From positions 1-5,723 of the forward strand of contig JAKBBS010000205.1 in assembly GCA_021808425.1 (NCBI GenBank): a DNA stretch of 5,723 nt. The letters run 5' to 3'. Position numbers and translations under genes: made by a program. The notes beneath the pieces are model-generated. The model was not told the DNA's origin. It ran no database searches and was given only the letters and a program-made list of their open reading frames with translations. Positions 1 through 5,596 of the stretch are shown piece after piece. This stretch comes from Actinomycetes bacterium. GTDB lineage: Bacteria > Actinomycetota > Acidimicrobiia > Acidimicrobiales > Palsa-688. Positions within the stretch are counted from its first letter, which is position 1. The number at the start of each line of letters is the position of its first letter.

Positions 1-1
1 G

Positions 2-196
2 CCTGACGTCGCGGGTTTGGAGCGCCTCCCGTCGAACCGGATGCGCCAGTACGTGCGGGCCTGGATCGGCGAGTGGGACCTGCGCCGCCTCGACCCTGGA
101 TACGAACCACGGATCACCGCCGACGGCCTTGGCGTCGACCTGAGCTACGACGACGACATCCCCGCCGACGCACCCGGCCTCGTCGAGGAACCCTGA
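2..196 (+). CDS. C-terminal end of an unidentified protein (partial)
   Basis: The frame is open from the window edge to a TGA at 194-196 and gives the last 64 residues of a protein. Codon use is strongly GC-rich at third positions, and the peptide looks like real protein: a basic, aromatic stretch (NRMRQYVRAWIGEWDLRRLD) and then an acidic tail rich in D and E (LSYDDDIPADAPGLVEEP). I do not recognise the family. It lies on the same strand as the helicase that follows, close enough to share a transcript, and the end of this gene may carry the ribosome-binding site of the next (GAGGA at 185-189). A functional partner of the helicase, for example a nuclease as in archaeal XPB-Bax1 pairs, is only a guess; no catalytic motif is visible in this fragment. 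Confidence 0.6.
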   Translation, partial: PDVAGLERLPSNRMRQYVRAWIGEWDLRRLDPGYEPRITADGLGVDLSYDDDIPADAPGLVEEP

Positions 197-200
197 GCTG
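185..200 (+). promoter_or_regulatory. Candidate ribosome-binding site and CTG start for the helicase
   Basis: GAGGA at 185-189 is followed, after 8 bases, by CTG at 198-200, in frame with the helicase. The frame is open back to a stop at 141-143 and contains no ATG, GTG or TTG before the ATG at 267. Translation from 198 would add 23 residues that complete a helix-turn-helix. By contrast, the ATG at 267 has only an AGG directly against it. CTG starts are rare, so this stays a candidate. Confidence 0.35.
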
Positions 201-266
201 CTCGCCGACTCCATAGCGGACCTGATCGAAGCGTCCGGCGGGCTGAGCACGACAGAACTGTCGAGG

Positions 267-1787
267 ATGCTCGACGTCGACGAGCACACAGTGCAAAGGG
301 CACTCTTCGCCGCCCACGGCCGTTTCCGTTCCGACCGGGATACCCCGCCCCGATGGTGGCTTGCCGGGGAACGCCCGGTGATGCGAGACGCCCCTGTCCG
401 TGCTCGCCCACCCGGGCCTAAACGGCCGGACCTCTACATCTGGCAGGCGGACGCGCTCCGGGCGTGGGAGGAAGCAGGCGGGCGCGGTGTGATCGAGGCG
501 GTCACCGGCGCCGGCAAGACAATGGTGGGGATTGCAGCCACCCTGGCAGAAATCGACCGGCGGGGCCAGGTGCTCGTCGTGGTGCCCACCGTCGAGCTGC
601 AAGACCAGTGGGTGCAGCAGCTGCGCAAGTTCCTTCCCGGCTCGCGTCCGATCGGTCGTCTCGGCGCGGGAGGCCGGGACCGGCTGTCGGGCCACGACGT
701 CGTCGTGGCGGTCGTCAACACCGCCCGCAGCTACGATTCGATGCCCATCCGCCGCGGCGGGCTGCTCGTCGCCGACGAATGCCACCGCTACGGCAGCGAC
801 GTCAACCGCTTGGCCCTGGACGGTCGCTTCTCGCGACGCCTCGGGTTGAGTGCAACTTACGCGCGCTCCGACAGCGGCAACTCGCAGTGGCTCGACCCGT
901 ACTTCGGCGGTACCTGCTTCCGGTTGGGCTACGCCCGCGCCGTCGCCGAGGGGGTTACAGCCCACTTCGAAGTAGCGCTGATCGGGGTAGAGTTCTCTGC
1001 GCTCGAGCAGTGCACCTACAACGAGCTGACGGACACGATCAGGGTCCTGTGGGTTCGCCTGGTGGAGCATTTCGGCGTCACACCCGAACCCTTCGAGCTG
1101 TTCATGCAGGAAGTCGCCGAGATGGCCGACGGTGGTGGTGAAGGCAGCGCCACCGCGCGGAGATACCGGCAGGCGATGCTGGCCCGGCGGCGTTTGCTGG
1201 CCGACACTCCCGCCAAGGACGAGGCGCTCATCGTCTTGGCGCCCGCAGTTCGGGCTGCGGACAGGGCAATCGTCTTCACCCAAAGTATCGACACCGCGGA
1301 GCGCACAGCTACGGTGCTCGCCGAATGCGGTCTTCGCGCTGGCGTGATCCACTCCAGGCTCCCCGGCGACCAGCGAGCCACCGTGCTCGCCAGATTCGCG
1401 TCGGGTCGCCTCGAGGTTGTGGTAGCTCCACGGCTGCTAGACGAAGGCATCGACGTGCCTGCTGCAGACCTTGCTGTCATAGTCGCTGCCAGTCGCTCCC
1501 GGCGCCAGATGATCCAGCGCATGGGCCGGGTGCTTCGCCGCAAGCCCGACGGGCGGGCTGCACGTTTCGCTGTGCTGTTCGTCGAGGGCACCGTCGAAGA
1601 TCCCAACTCCGGCGCCCACGAAGCGTTTCTCGGAGAGGTCACCGAGGTGGCAGATAGAGTGACATATTTTTCTCCTATCGACCTGCGACGCACGCCAGAC
1701 ATCGTCCGAACGTCGTTACAACACCGAAGAAACGCAGCCTGCACCCCGGCTTCGCCAGCTACGACGGGCCACTCCGGGTGGTCGTGA
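267..1787 (+). CDS. XPB-like superfamily 2 DEAD/DEAH helicase with N-terminal helix-turn-helix
   Basis: Predicted ATP-dependent DNA helicase or translocase. Residues numbered from the ATG at 267: a Q-like YIWQADAL near 57-64, Walker A TGAGKT 80-85, motif Ia VVPTVEL 105-111, DECH box 170-173, motif III SAT 195-197, motif IV IVFTQS 335-340, motif V LDEGIDVPAADLAVI 391-405 and motif VI QRMGRVLRR 417-425. Both RecA-like lobes are therefore complete, with an insert of roughly 100 residues between them. The arrangement resembles the XPB/RAD25 branch, whose members act in DNA repair or, in bacteria, often in defence-type loci. The first ~25 residues (DEHTVQRALFAAHGRF) are the second half of a winged-helix/HTH that continues upstream in frame, so the true start is probably before 267. 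The last ~20 residues are low-complexity and unlike the usual end of such helicases. Function in this locus is unknown; the helicase assignment is firm. Confidence 0.88.
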   Translation: MLDVDEHTVQRALFAAHGRFRSDRDTPPRWWLAGERPVMRDAPVRARPPGPKRPDLYIWQADALRAWEEAGGRGVIEAVTGAGKTMVGIAATLAEIDRRGQVLVVVPTVELQDQWVQQLRKFLPGSRPIGRLGAGGRDRLSGHDVVVAVVNTARSYDSMPIRRGGLLVADECHRYGSDVNRLALDGRFSRRLGLSATYARSDSGNSQWLDPYFGGTCFRLGYARAVAEGVTAHFEVALIGVEFSALEQCTYNELTDTIRVLWVRLVEHFGVTPEPFELFMQEVAEMADGGGEGSATARRYRQAMLARRRLLADTPAKDEALIVLAPAVRAADRAIVFTQSIDTAERTATVLAECGLRAGVIHSRLPGDQRATVLARFASGRLEVVVAPRLLDEGIDVPAADLAVIVAASRSRRQMIQRMGRVLRRKPDGRAARFAVLFVEGTVEDPNSGAHEAFLGEVTEVADRVTYFSPIDLRRTPDIVRTSLQHRRNAACTPASPATTGHSGWS

Positions 1788-1893
1788 CCGGCCTGCTCGC
1801 CTCCTGCAAGCTAGGTTCGCAACGTTGCGGCAATACGACCCCACCTCGCCGGGAGCTGTTCGCAACCCTCCCCGTCCCTTGCCGACGCCAAGG
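1788..1893. other. Gap after the helicase with palindrome and 9-bp direct repeat
   Basis: No gene is supported here. The stretch contains a perfect 12-bp palindrome (1818-1829). It also has a direct repeat GTTCGCAAC at 1815-1823 and 1858-1866, the first copy overlapping the palindrome. No T-rich terminator is visible. The repeats could be binding sites or chance in GC-rich DNA. Confidence 0.4.
1818..1829. repeat. 12-bp perfect palindrome CGCAACGTTGCG
   Basis: CGCAACGTTGCG equals its own reverse complement. It begins 31 bases after the helicase stop codon. With no loop it is better suited to a dimeric DNA-binding protein than to a terminator hairpin. Its role is unknown. Confidence 0.4.
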
Positions 1894-2076
1894 TCAGCTG
1901 TGACGCAGTCGCACCCCGGGAACCCTCCGGAAATCGCGAATGTTCTTGGTGTGAAGCGACAGCGAGTGCACCACGGCGGTGGCGGCAATGAGAGCGTCGG
2001 GCATCCGGAGGGTCGGGACCTCGCGTCGCAACCGGACGTCGGCCTCCTTAGATCCAGGCGACCCGGTCAGGAAGGA
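1894..2076 (-). pseudogene. VapC/PIN toxin, C-terminal remnant
   Basis: On the minus strand a frame of 60 codons ends at TGA (1894-1896) and runs back to an in-frame TAA at 2077-2079 without any ATG, GTG or TTG start in the conserved part. Residues ~12-56 read as the C-terminal part of a PIN-domain RNase of the VapC family: VRLRREVPTLRMPDALIAAT, then the HSLSLHTKNIRDFRRVPGV block. The D of MPDALIAAT and the D of NIRDF correspond to the last two acidic residues of the PIN active site. The N-terminal half, with the first catalytic Asp and the Glu, is absent, and no antitoxin precedes it; instead the promoter of an opposite-strand AbrB/VapC pair begins there. The first ten residues (SFLTGSPGSK) fit the family less well, so the breakpoint is probably near 2046. 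No toxin activity is expected. Confidence 0.72.
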
Positions 2077-2085
2077 TTACCGTGG

Positions 2086-2091
2086 TAGCAT
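2086..2091 (+). promoter_or_regulatory. -10 box for leaderless transcription of the AbrB-type antitoxin
   Basis: TAGCAT fits the TAnnnT consensus of actinobacterial -10 boxes. It ends six bases before the ATG at 2098, the spacing expected when transcription begins at the start codon. There is no Shine-Dalgarno sequence at normal distance (GAAGG at 2072-2075 is too far). The -35 region around 2063-2068 is not convincing. Confidence 0.5.
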
Positions 2092-2097
2092 AATGGC

Positions 2098-2331
2098 ATG
2101 CGGTCTACCATCGATAAGGCAGGTCGACTGGTCATTCCCAAGCCACTTCGTGACCGGGTCGGTCTGCAACCGGGCGAAGTCGAGATCGAGGTCGATGGCG
2201 CTGCGCTTCGCGTCGAGCCGGTAGCAGGAGGCCCTCTCGAGCGACGAGACGGGTGGCTGGTAATTCCTAGCTCCGGCGGGGTGCTTACCTCCGACGAGAT
2301 CAGCTGCCTTCGCCATGGCGACCAGAGGTAA
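2098..2331 (+). CDS. vapB: AbrB/MazE-fold antitoxin (VapB type)
   Basis: A 77-residue protein. Residues 1-42 form a SpoVT-AbrB swapped-hairpin DNA-binding domain: MRSTIDKAGRLVIPKPLRDR, then GLQPGEVEIEVDGAALRVEPV, with the characteristic 'D.aGR.viPk.lR...gl.pG' pattern. The remaining ~35 residues (GWLVIPSSGGVLTSDEI...) would be the toxin-binding tail. It overlaps the PIN toxin gene by 17 bases, the usual order for antitoxin then toxin, and would bind and neutralise that toxin while repressing its own promoter. The ATG at 2098 is chosen because the AbrB fold starts immediately and a TAGCAT -10 box sits six bases upstream, implying a leaderless message. Family assignment is firm; autoregulation is inferred from the family. 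Confidence 0.85.
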   Translation: MRSTIDKAGRLVIPKPLRDRVGLQPGEVEIEVDGAALRVEPVAGGPLERRDGWLVIPSSGGVLTSDEISCLRHGDQR

Positions 2332-2746
2332 GATTCTCGACGCTCTCGTCGACACGAGCGTGGCAGTCGCTCTACTCGTGGAGGATCACGAACACCGCCA
2401 TGCCGCGCTGGCGGCGGTGGGCGCAAGGAGGGTCGGGCTCTCAGGTCACGCTCTATTCGAGACCTACTCTGTACTCACCCGTCTTCCATCTCCCAACCGG
2501 CGTTCACCCGCAACAGTCGCCCTTCTTATTCAGGAAAACTTCGCCGTCAGCCGTCAGCTGTCCACTGAAGCGGCAGGCGCCCTATTGGGCAAGTTGGCTC
2601 CTGCGGACATCAGCGGCGGCTCGGTGTACGACGCACTGGTAGCGGCCACCGCACTTGAGAGTGGGCTGCCCCTTCTGACCTGTGACAGACGTGCCCTGCC
2701 CGTCTACCGGGCGCTGGAGGTTCCCTACGAATACATCCTGCGCTGA
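2315..2746 (+). CDS. vapC: VapC-family PIN-domain ribonuclease toxin
   Basis: A 143-residue PIN-domain protein, full length for VapC. The four acidic active-site positions are visible: D13 in ALVDTSVAVALL, E49 in HALFETYSVLTRL, D106 in SVYDALVAATALESGLPLLT and D124 in TCDRRA. The family consists of Mg-dependent RNases that cut tRNA or rRNA and stop growth when the antitoxin is lost. The ATG at 2315 lies inside the end of the antitoxin gene in another frame (17-base overlap); only a poor ribosome-binding site precedes it, so translation is probably coupled to the antitoxin. All catalytic residues are present, so the toxin should be active. The RNA target cannot be read from the sequence. Confidence 0.87.
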   Translation: MATRGKILDALVDTSVAVALLVEDHEHRHAALAAVGARRVGLSGHALFETYSVLTRLPSPNRRSPATVALLIQENFAVSRQLSTEAAGALLGKLAPADISGGSVYDALVAATALESGLPLLTCDRRALPVYRALEVPYEYILR

Positions 2747-3081
2747 TCAAGATCAGTTTCAAAGCCACCCGTCGCCGGGTGACAGTCACGGTCTTGGAAC
2801 ACCAGGCCGGGGAGCAACGCCACGACGCCTTGGAGCGCGGCCGCTCCCCGACGGCGGAACGTGGCTCGAGCCCGAACCTCGCCAGTCACATCTGGGCTCG
2901 ATCTCGCGACGTGAGCTTAGGTAGGAAGGCAAACGGGATCGGGCCGCCTGGGGGCTGTCGGCTTCGACGGTCCTCCAGATCGGGTCCTTGCGATCGAAGC
3001 GAGGGGGGCTCAAGAAGCGCTACCGGGGCATCGTATTATGGACGCACGCCGGCAACGTCGGAGCGATGAACTACCAAATAC
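2747..3081. other. 335-bp region without a supported gene
   Basis: This gap lies between the convergent ends of the two toxin genes. Open frames exist in it but their predicted peptides are rich in R, S, G and P and show no domain. It holds a short stem-loop just after the first toxin gene (2766-2781), a 7-bp inverted repeat (GCTTCGA 2961-2967, TCGAAGC 2994-3000) and an AT-rich TATTAT at 3034-3039 that could be a -10 box reading antisense to the second toxin. None is strong evidence of function. Confidence 0.5.
2766..2781. terminator. Stem-loop after the first vapC, possible weak terminator
   Basis: CACCCG (2766-2771), a TCGC loop and CGGGTG (2776-2781) make a perfect 6-bp hairpin starting 20 bases past the toxin stop codon. 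There is no T-tract, so it is at best a weak intrinsic terminator or an RNA-stabilising 3' hairpin. Because the second vapC ends about 300 bp further on in the opposite direction, it could in principle serve only the + strand operon. Confidence 0.4.
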
Positions 3082-3489
3082 TCACCCTAGGCTGAGACGC
3101 TCCGTCAGTTGCCCTGTAACGTCGGCAATCACGTCGAAGTCCTTGTCCACGTGCAAGACCGTGAGCCCGGCAAGCTCCGCCGTGGCGGCGACAACGAGGT
3201 CCGGGACGGACGGTCCACGATGGTGCCCGATATCGCCTAGCAGCGCCTGCACCTCAACAGCTCGGCTCTCGCTCGCCGGTGTCAGATACTCGACAGGCAT
3301 CGCAGCTAGCGGCGCTCTCCGCATTGCAGTACGCAAATCGGACCCCGACTTCGCCGAGAAGCCAACCTCCAAGAGGGTGAGGGTCGTGATACGGACCAGC
3401 CCACGGTCAATACGCTCAGCCCACACATCGGCCTCCGGGGTCACACCGAGGCGAGCTAGAGCAGAGGTGTCGATGAGCCATTCGGTCAC
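3082..3489 (-). CDS. vapC: VapC-family PIN-domain ribonuclease toxin (second pair)
   Basis: A 135-residue PIN protein. Active-site acids: D7 in [12 protein letters not shown]41 in [10 protein letters not shown]97 in [20 protein letters not shown] and D115 in [10 protein letters not shown]. The DKDFDxIA ending is typical of actinobacterial VapC proteins that pair with ribbon-helix-helix antitoxins. It is predicted to be a Mg-dependent RNase toxin. The start is GTG at 3489, fixed by the GTGA overlap with the antitoxin stop codon, which indicates translational coupling; the PIN core then begins at residue 4, as is normal. The sequence is unlike that of the other intact VapC in the window, so the two pairs are separate acquisitions and not a recent duplication. 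All catalytic residues are present. Confidence 0.88.
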   Translation of the reverse strand: MTEWLIDTSALARLGVTPEADVWAERIDRGLVRITTLTLLEVGFSAKSGSDLRTAMRRAPLAAMPVEYLTPASESRAVEVQALLGDIGHHRGPSVPDLVVAATAELAGLTVLHVDKDFDVIADVTGQLTERLSLG

Positions 3490-3713
3490 TCCCAGGCGCC
3501 CTTCATTACCTCAGCATCACCAAGGTCAGCGAACACTTCGGCGAACGCCTTGAGGTGCTCGGCGGTCACCCGTTGCGGGCTCGCTACGGCCTCTTGAGCC
3601 AGTCTCCGCCGCAAATACTCGCTTCGCGACAGGCCGAGCCTCGCTGCGCGTGCGTCGAGCGCGGCAACTACATCTTCGGGAACATCACGGACTAGGACGT
3701 CGGTCACGGTCAC
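3486..3713 (-). CDS. vapB: Ribbon-helix-helix antitoxin (VapB type)
   Basis: A 75-residue protein with an N-terminal ribbon-helix-helix: strand TDVLVRDVP (4-12), helix [15 protein letters not shown] (13-27), then [15 protein letters not shown] (28-42). The C-terminal part ([25 protein letters not shown]) would wrap the toxin. It overlaps vapC by four bases. Two in-frame GTG codons compete as start: 3713 and 3707. The strong GGAGG at 3721-3717 lies only 3 bases from the first but 9 from the second, so the protein probably begins at 3707 (VTDVLVRD) and is 73 residues long. It should bind its own promoter as a dimer and neutralise the PIN toxin; this follows from the family. The insertion sequence begins only 46 bp upstream of the annotated start. 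Confidence 0.83.
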   Translation of the reverse strand: MTVTDVLVRDVPEDVVAALDARAARLGLSRSEYLRRRLAQEAVASPQRVTAEHLKAFAEVFADLGDAEVMKGAWE

Positions 3714-3716
3714 CTA

Positions 3717-3742
3717 CCTCCGGTTGATATCGCACGATAGCA
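3717..3742 (-). promoter_or_regulatory. Extended -10 and Shine-Dalgarno of the second vapBC pair
   Basis: On the minus strand TATCGT (3739-3734) fits TAnnnT and is preceded by TGC (3742-3740), an extended -10. Transcription would start near 3727 and leave a short leader carrying GGAGG (3721-3717). The expected -35 position, about 3757-3762, straddles the 5-bp target duplication and the first bases of the insertion sequence, so the element has replaced whatever lay there. An extended -10 may lessen dependence on a -35. Confidence 0.45.
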
Positions 3743-3754
3743 CATTTATCTTCC

Positions 3755-3759
3755 GAGTA
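3755..3759. repeat. Target-site duplication GAGTA, left copy
   Basis: GAGTA directly abuts the left inverted repeat and is repeated at 5615-5619 directly outside the right one. This is the signature of a transposition event with a 5-bp staggered cut. The intact copies suggest the insertion is fairly recent. Confidence 0.85.
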
Positions 3760-3777
3760 GTGGAGTTTCGTACTTCT
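3760..3777 (+). repeat. Left terminal inverted repeat of the IS
   Basis: GTGGAGTTTCGTACTTCT, matching the right end in inverted orientation except at positions 6 (G versus C) and 12 (T versus C). Similarity stops after position 18. The transposase stop codon lies 43 bp further in. Confidence 0.88.
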
Positions 3778-3820
3778 CCGGGTTGTCGTCCCTCGGATGG
3801 AGCCGGTGAGCGGCCCTGCT

Positions 3821-5134
3821 CTACGCCGCGGTCGCCAGAGCATCGAGAAGACCGTCGAGGATTTCTTGGGGAAGTGCCTCGGAAGGTGACACCGGCGTAA
3901 TTCGTTCGGCCCAGAGCACCCGGCGCAGTGAGGCGAGTGCGTCGAGGAAGCTTGGGGTGGCCTTCTTCGGGTACCACGGCCGGGGGATCCAGCTCGTCGC
4001 GGTGCCGAAGGTCGGGATGTACCAGGTCCAGATCGCAGCGTAGAGCCACAGCGACAACGACGCGGCACGCTCTGGTCCCTGGCGTTTCCAGCACTGGGGA
4101 TCTTCGGCACCGAGGCACTGCTTCACCTCTCGGTTGACACACTCGATCGACCAGCGCCCGGCGTAGCGCGAGGCGACATCACCAGGGACGGCGTTGAGGT
4201 CGGTGGTGAAGAAGAAGTCGTCGTGCATGACGCCTTGGGGGTCGCGGACGATGACGAGGAGCACGAGGTTCACCTTGTCCACCGAGTACCACAGCACTGG
4301 GCGGCTCCAGACGAGGAGATCCTTGGTCCGTCCCCGCCACTCGACGGTCGCAGCGCTGAACGTGTCGTTCGTGAGCCCTTCGGCCATCACCTGTGGCGTC
4401 TTGAGACGCGCCCCTCTCATGCGAGGCCGTCCCCGCTTGCCGGTGCGTGGCGGTGGCGCCTCGTAGAGGGCGGCGTCCCGGCGCATCCGGGAGGTGAGGG
4501 TCGTGCGGGGAAGTCCTCGTCCCGCCAAGGTGGCGTACGCTCCGTCGGCACAGAGGCTGAAGGAGCGATCAGGAAGCCAGCTCGCCAGCTCGGCGATGAT
4601 CTCGGTTGCGAGGTCGGTGGTCGTCGGACCACCTTTGCGGTGCAGGCGGACCCCGACGGGCACCCCGATCGGCATCCCGCCCCAGGGCGGAGAGACTCGG
4701 AGGGTGACGACCACGAGGTTCAGGCCGGTCGCGTAGACGACCTTGCTCCTCGTCGAGCGCACCGCGTCTCGGAAGATCCCAGCTCCATCGATCTTTCGGC
4801 CGGACTTCTTGTAGAGCGTGTCGTCGCAGTCGAGGAGGACCTCTCCCTGCGGGCAGAGTACTCCGACCATGTGCAGGACGAGCACCTTCCAGAGCGCGTT
4901 CGTCGACCACCTCGCCGCACGGAAGAAGCGGTGATAGGCGTCGTGTGCCCGCCTGCCCTCGGGATCGCCGGCACATATCATGGCCGTCACTGTGCGGCGC
5001 CCAGGCGCGAGCACCCAACCGGTGAGGACCGTGGCGAACAGGGAGAAGCTCGGCGCGCTGAAGCACCCCAGCCCTAGCGAGACGAGCGCGTCCCAGGCCG
5101 AGCTCGATCGGCGAAACCTCGTTGCACGTGTCAC
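3821..5134 (-). CDS. DDE transposase, IS4 superfamily (IS701-like)
   Basis: A 437-residue cut-and-paste transposase. Probable catalytic triad: D102 or D104 in VLLDCDDTLYKKSGRK, D197 in SLCADGAYATLAGRG and E331 in RWSIECVNREVKQ. The last lies in an exact Y-(2)-R-(3)-E-(6)-K signature, Y324, R327, E331 and K338, diagnostic of the IS4 superfamily. The N-terminal part (residues ~30-80, with GRRTVTAMI and HDAYHRFFRAARWS) resembles the DNA-binding region of IS701-like transposases, and a basic stretch near 230-245 (TGKRGRPRMRGARLK) lies in the insertion between the second D and the E. The GTG start at 5134 is supported by GGAGG at 5145-5141, six bases away. The frame is uninterrupted, so the enzyme may be active. 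It diverges from the small IS gene and reads toward the second vapBC pair, so read-through could affect those genes. Confidence 0.9.
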   Translation of the reverse strand: MTRATRFRRSSSAWDALVSLGLGCFSAPSFSLFATVLTGWVLAPGRRTVTAMICAGDPEGRRAHDAYHRFFRAARWSTNALWKVLVLHMVGVLCPQGEVLLDCDDTLYKKSGRKIDGAGIFRDAVRSTRSKVVYATGLNLVVVTLRVSPPWGGMPIGVPVGVRLHRKGGPTTTDLATEIIAELASWLPDRSFSLCADGAYATLAGRGLPRTTLTSRMRRDAALYEAPPPRTGKRGRPRMRGARLKTPQVMAEGLTNDTFSAATVEWRGRTKDLLVWSRPVLWYSVDKVNLVLLVIVRDPQGVMHDDFFFTTDLNAVPGDVASRYAGRWSIECVNREVKQCLGAEDPQCWKRQGPERAASLSLWLYAAIWTWYIPTFGTATSWIPRPWYPKKATPSFLDALASLRRVLWAERITPVSPSEALPQEILDGLLDALATAA

Positions 5135-5146
5135 CCGACACCTCCA

Positions 5147-5172
5147 GTCCGTCGGTAGTATGGCCGACGGAC
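5147..5172. promoter_or_regulatory. 9-bp inverted repeat between the divergent IS genes, likely shared operator/promoter
   Basis: GTCCGTCGG (5147-5155) and CCGACGGAC (5164-5172) pair perfectly around TAGTATGG. The centre offers a + strand -10 (TAGTAT, 5156-5161) for the small gene and a weaker minus strand -10 (CATACT, 5162-5157) for the transposase. Ribosome-binding sites flank the repeat: GGAGG at 5145-5141 (minus) and AGGAG at 5175-5179 (plus). A dimeric regulator bound here could control both genes; alternatively the repeat folds in RNA read in from outside and hides the start sites. The repeat is seen, the roles are inferred. Confidence 0.55.
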
Positions 5173-5188
5173 CTAGGAGATAGGGTGG

Positions 5189-5554
5189 ATGGTGGTGACG
5201 ACGACCAAGACAGGGATAAGAGCCGACCGGGCAGCACGGGCCAAGCAGGCCCGCATCGCGAAGGCGCTCTCCGAGCTGGGGTTGGCGTTACCGGGTTCGG
5301 TCGAGGTGCGATCGACGCGCTGTGGAAAGGCGAACTGCCGGTGCAAGGCTGATCCACCCCAGCTGCACGGCCCCTACATCGTCTGGACCCGCAAGGTCGA
5401 CGCGAAGACCGTGACGCGGGTGCTCAGCCCTGACCAGCTCGAGGACTACCGACCGCTCTTTGACAACGCCAAGCGACTCCGGGAACTCGTCACCGAGCTC
5501 CAGAGCCTGACGCTAGACGTCGTCGACAGCGATGACCGCTGGCGCACCCACTGA
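5189..5554 (+). CDS. Small IS-encoded protein with CGKxNCRC motif (DUF6788-like)
   Basis: A 121-residue soluble protein of unknown function. A basic, helical N-terminus (residues 9-32, RADRAARAKQARIAKALSEL) is followed by a probable zinc-binding site: C45, C50 and C52 in RCGKANCRC, with H60 in QLHGPY as a possible fourth ligand. Next come WTRKVDAKTVTRVLS (66-80), PDQLEDYRPLFDNAKRLREL (81-100) and a leucine-rich helix ending near 110. This conserved order matches the family I recall as DUF6788, common in actinobacteria. The ATG at 5189 has AGGAG nine bases upstream. The gene lies inside the terminal repeats of the insertion sequence and diverges from the transposase, so it moves with the element. 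A role as accessory transposition factor or DNA-binding regulator is inferred; there is no known activity. Confidence 0.78.
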   Translation: MVVTTTKTGIRADRAARAKQARIAKALSELGLALPGSVEVRSTRCGKANCRCKADPPQLHGPYIVWTRKVDAKTVTRVLSPDQLEDYRPLFDNAKRLRELVTELQSLTLDVVDSDDRWRTH

Positions 5555-5561
5555 CACTCCC

Positions 5562-5593
5562 GACGCCTGGCGTCCTCCGCCGCGCTGGAGGGC
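5562..5593. terminator. Overlapping inverted repeats after the small IS gene, possible terminator
   Basis: GACGCC (5562-5567) and GGCGTC (5569-5574) are inverted around one base. GTCCTCC (5572-5578) can also pair with GGAGGGC (5587-5593) through seven base pairs including one G-T. Both lie between the stop codon at 5554 and the right terminal repeat. There is no T-tract, so this could be a weak terminator that keeps transcription inside the element, or a mere result of high GC. Confidence 0.3.
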
Positions 5594-5596
5594 ACC

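Noticed and set aside
114..1352. A 412-codon open frame on the minus strand
   Set aside because: It lies antisense across the helicase, whose motifs are all intact in the + frame. Its peptide is compositionally biased with no domain. Long antisense frames are expected in GC-rich coding DNA.
2766..2781. Considered as an attachment site or CRISPR-like repeat
   Set aside because: It is a single copy of a short hairpin with no repeated unit, spacer pattern or integrase nearby.
2961..3000. Inverted repeat GCTTCGA...TCGAAGC
   Set aside because: Only 7 bp with a 26-base loop, no T-tract and no link to a gene end; compatible with chance.
2779..3069. Open frames on both strands in the gap between the two toxin genes
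   Set aside because: Peptides are low-complexity (R, S, G, P), have no plausible ribosome-binding site and show no motif; coding potential is not supported.
3038..3553. A + strand frame of 171 codons with TATTAT at its start, antisense to the second vapC
   Set aside because: The opposite strand encodes a complete PIN toxin with all catalytic residues and GTGA coupling. The antisense peptide is S/R-rich. The -10-like box might drive an antisense RNA, but no other evidence supports it.
4223..5077. A 284-codon + strand open frame across the transposase
   Set aside because: The minus strand frame carries the full DDE/YREK transposase with a good ribosome-binding site. The + frame peptide is rich in R, G, H and P and has no recognisable fold.
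4569..5357. A 262-codon minus strand frame overlapping the start of the transposase and the small IS gene
   Set aside because: It is a shifted frame of the transposase that also runs antisense through the small gene; both real genes have ribosome-binding sites and conserved motifs, this one has neither.
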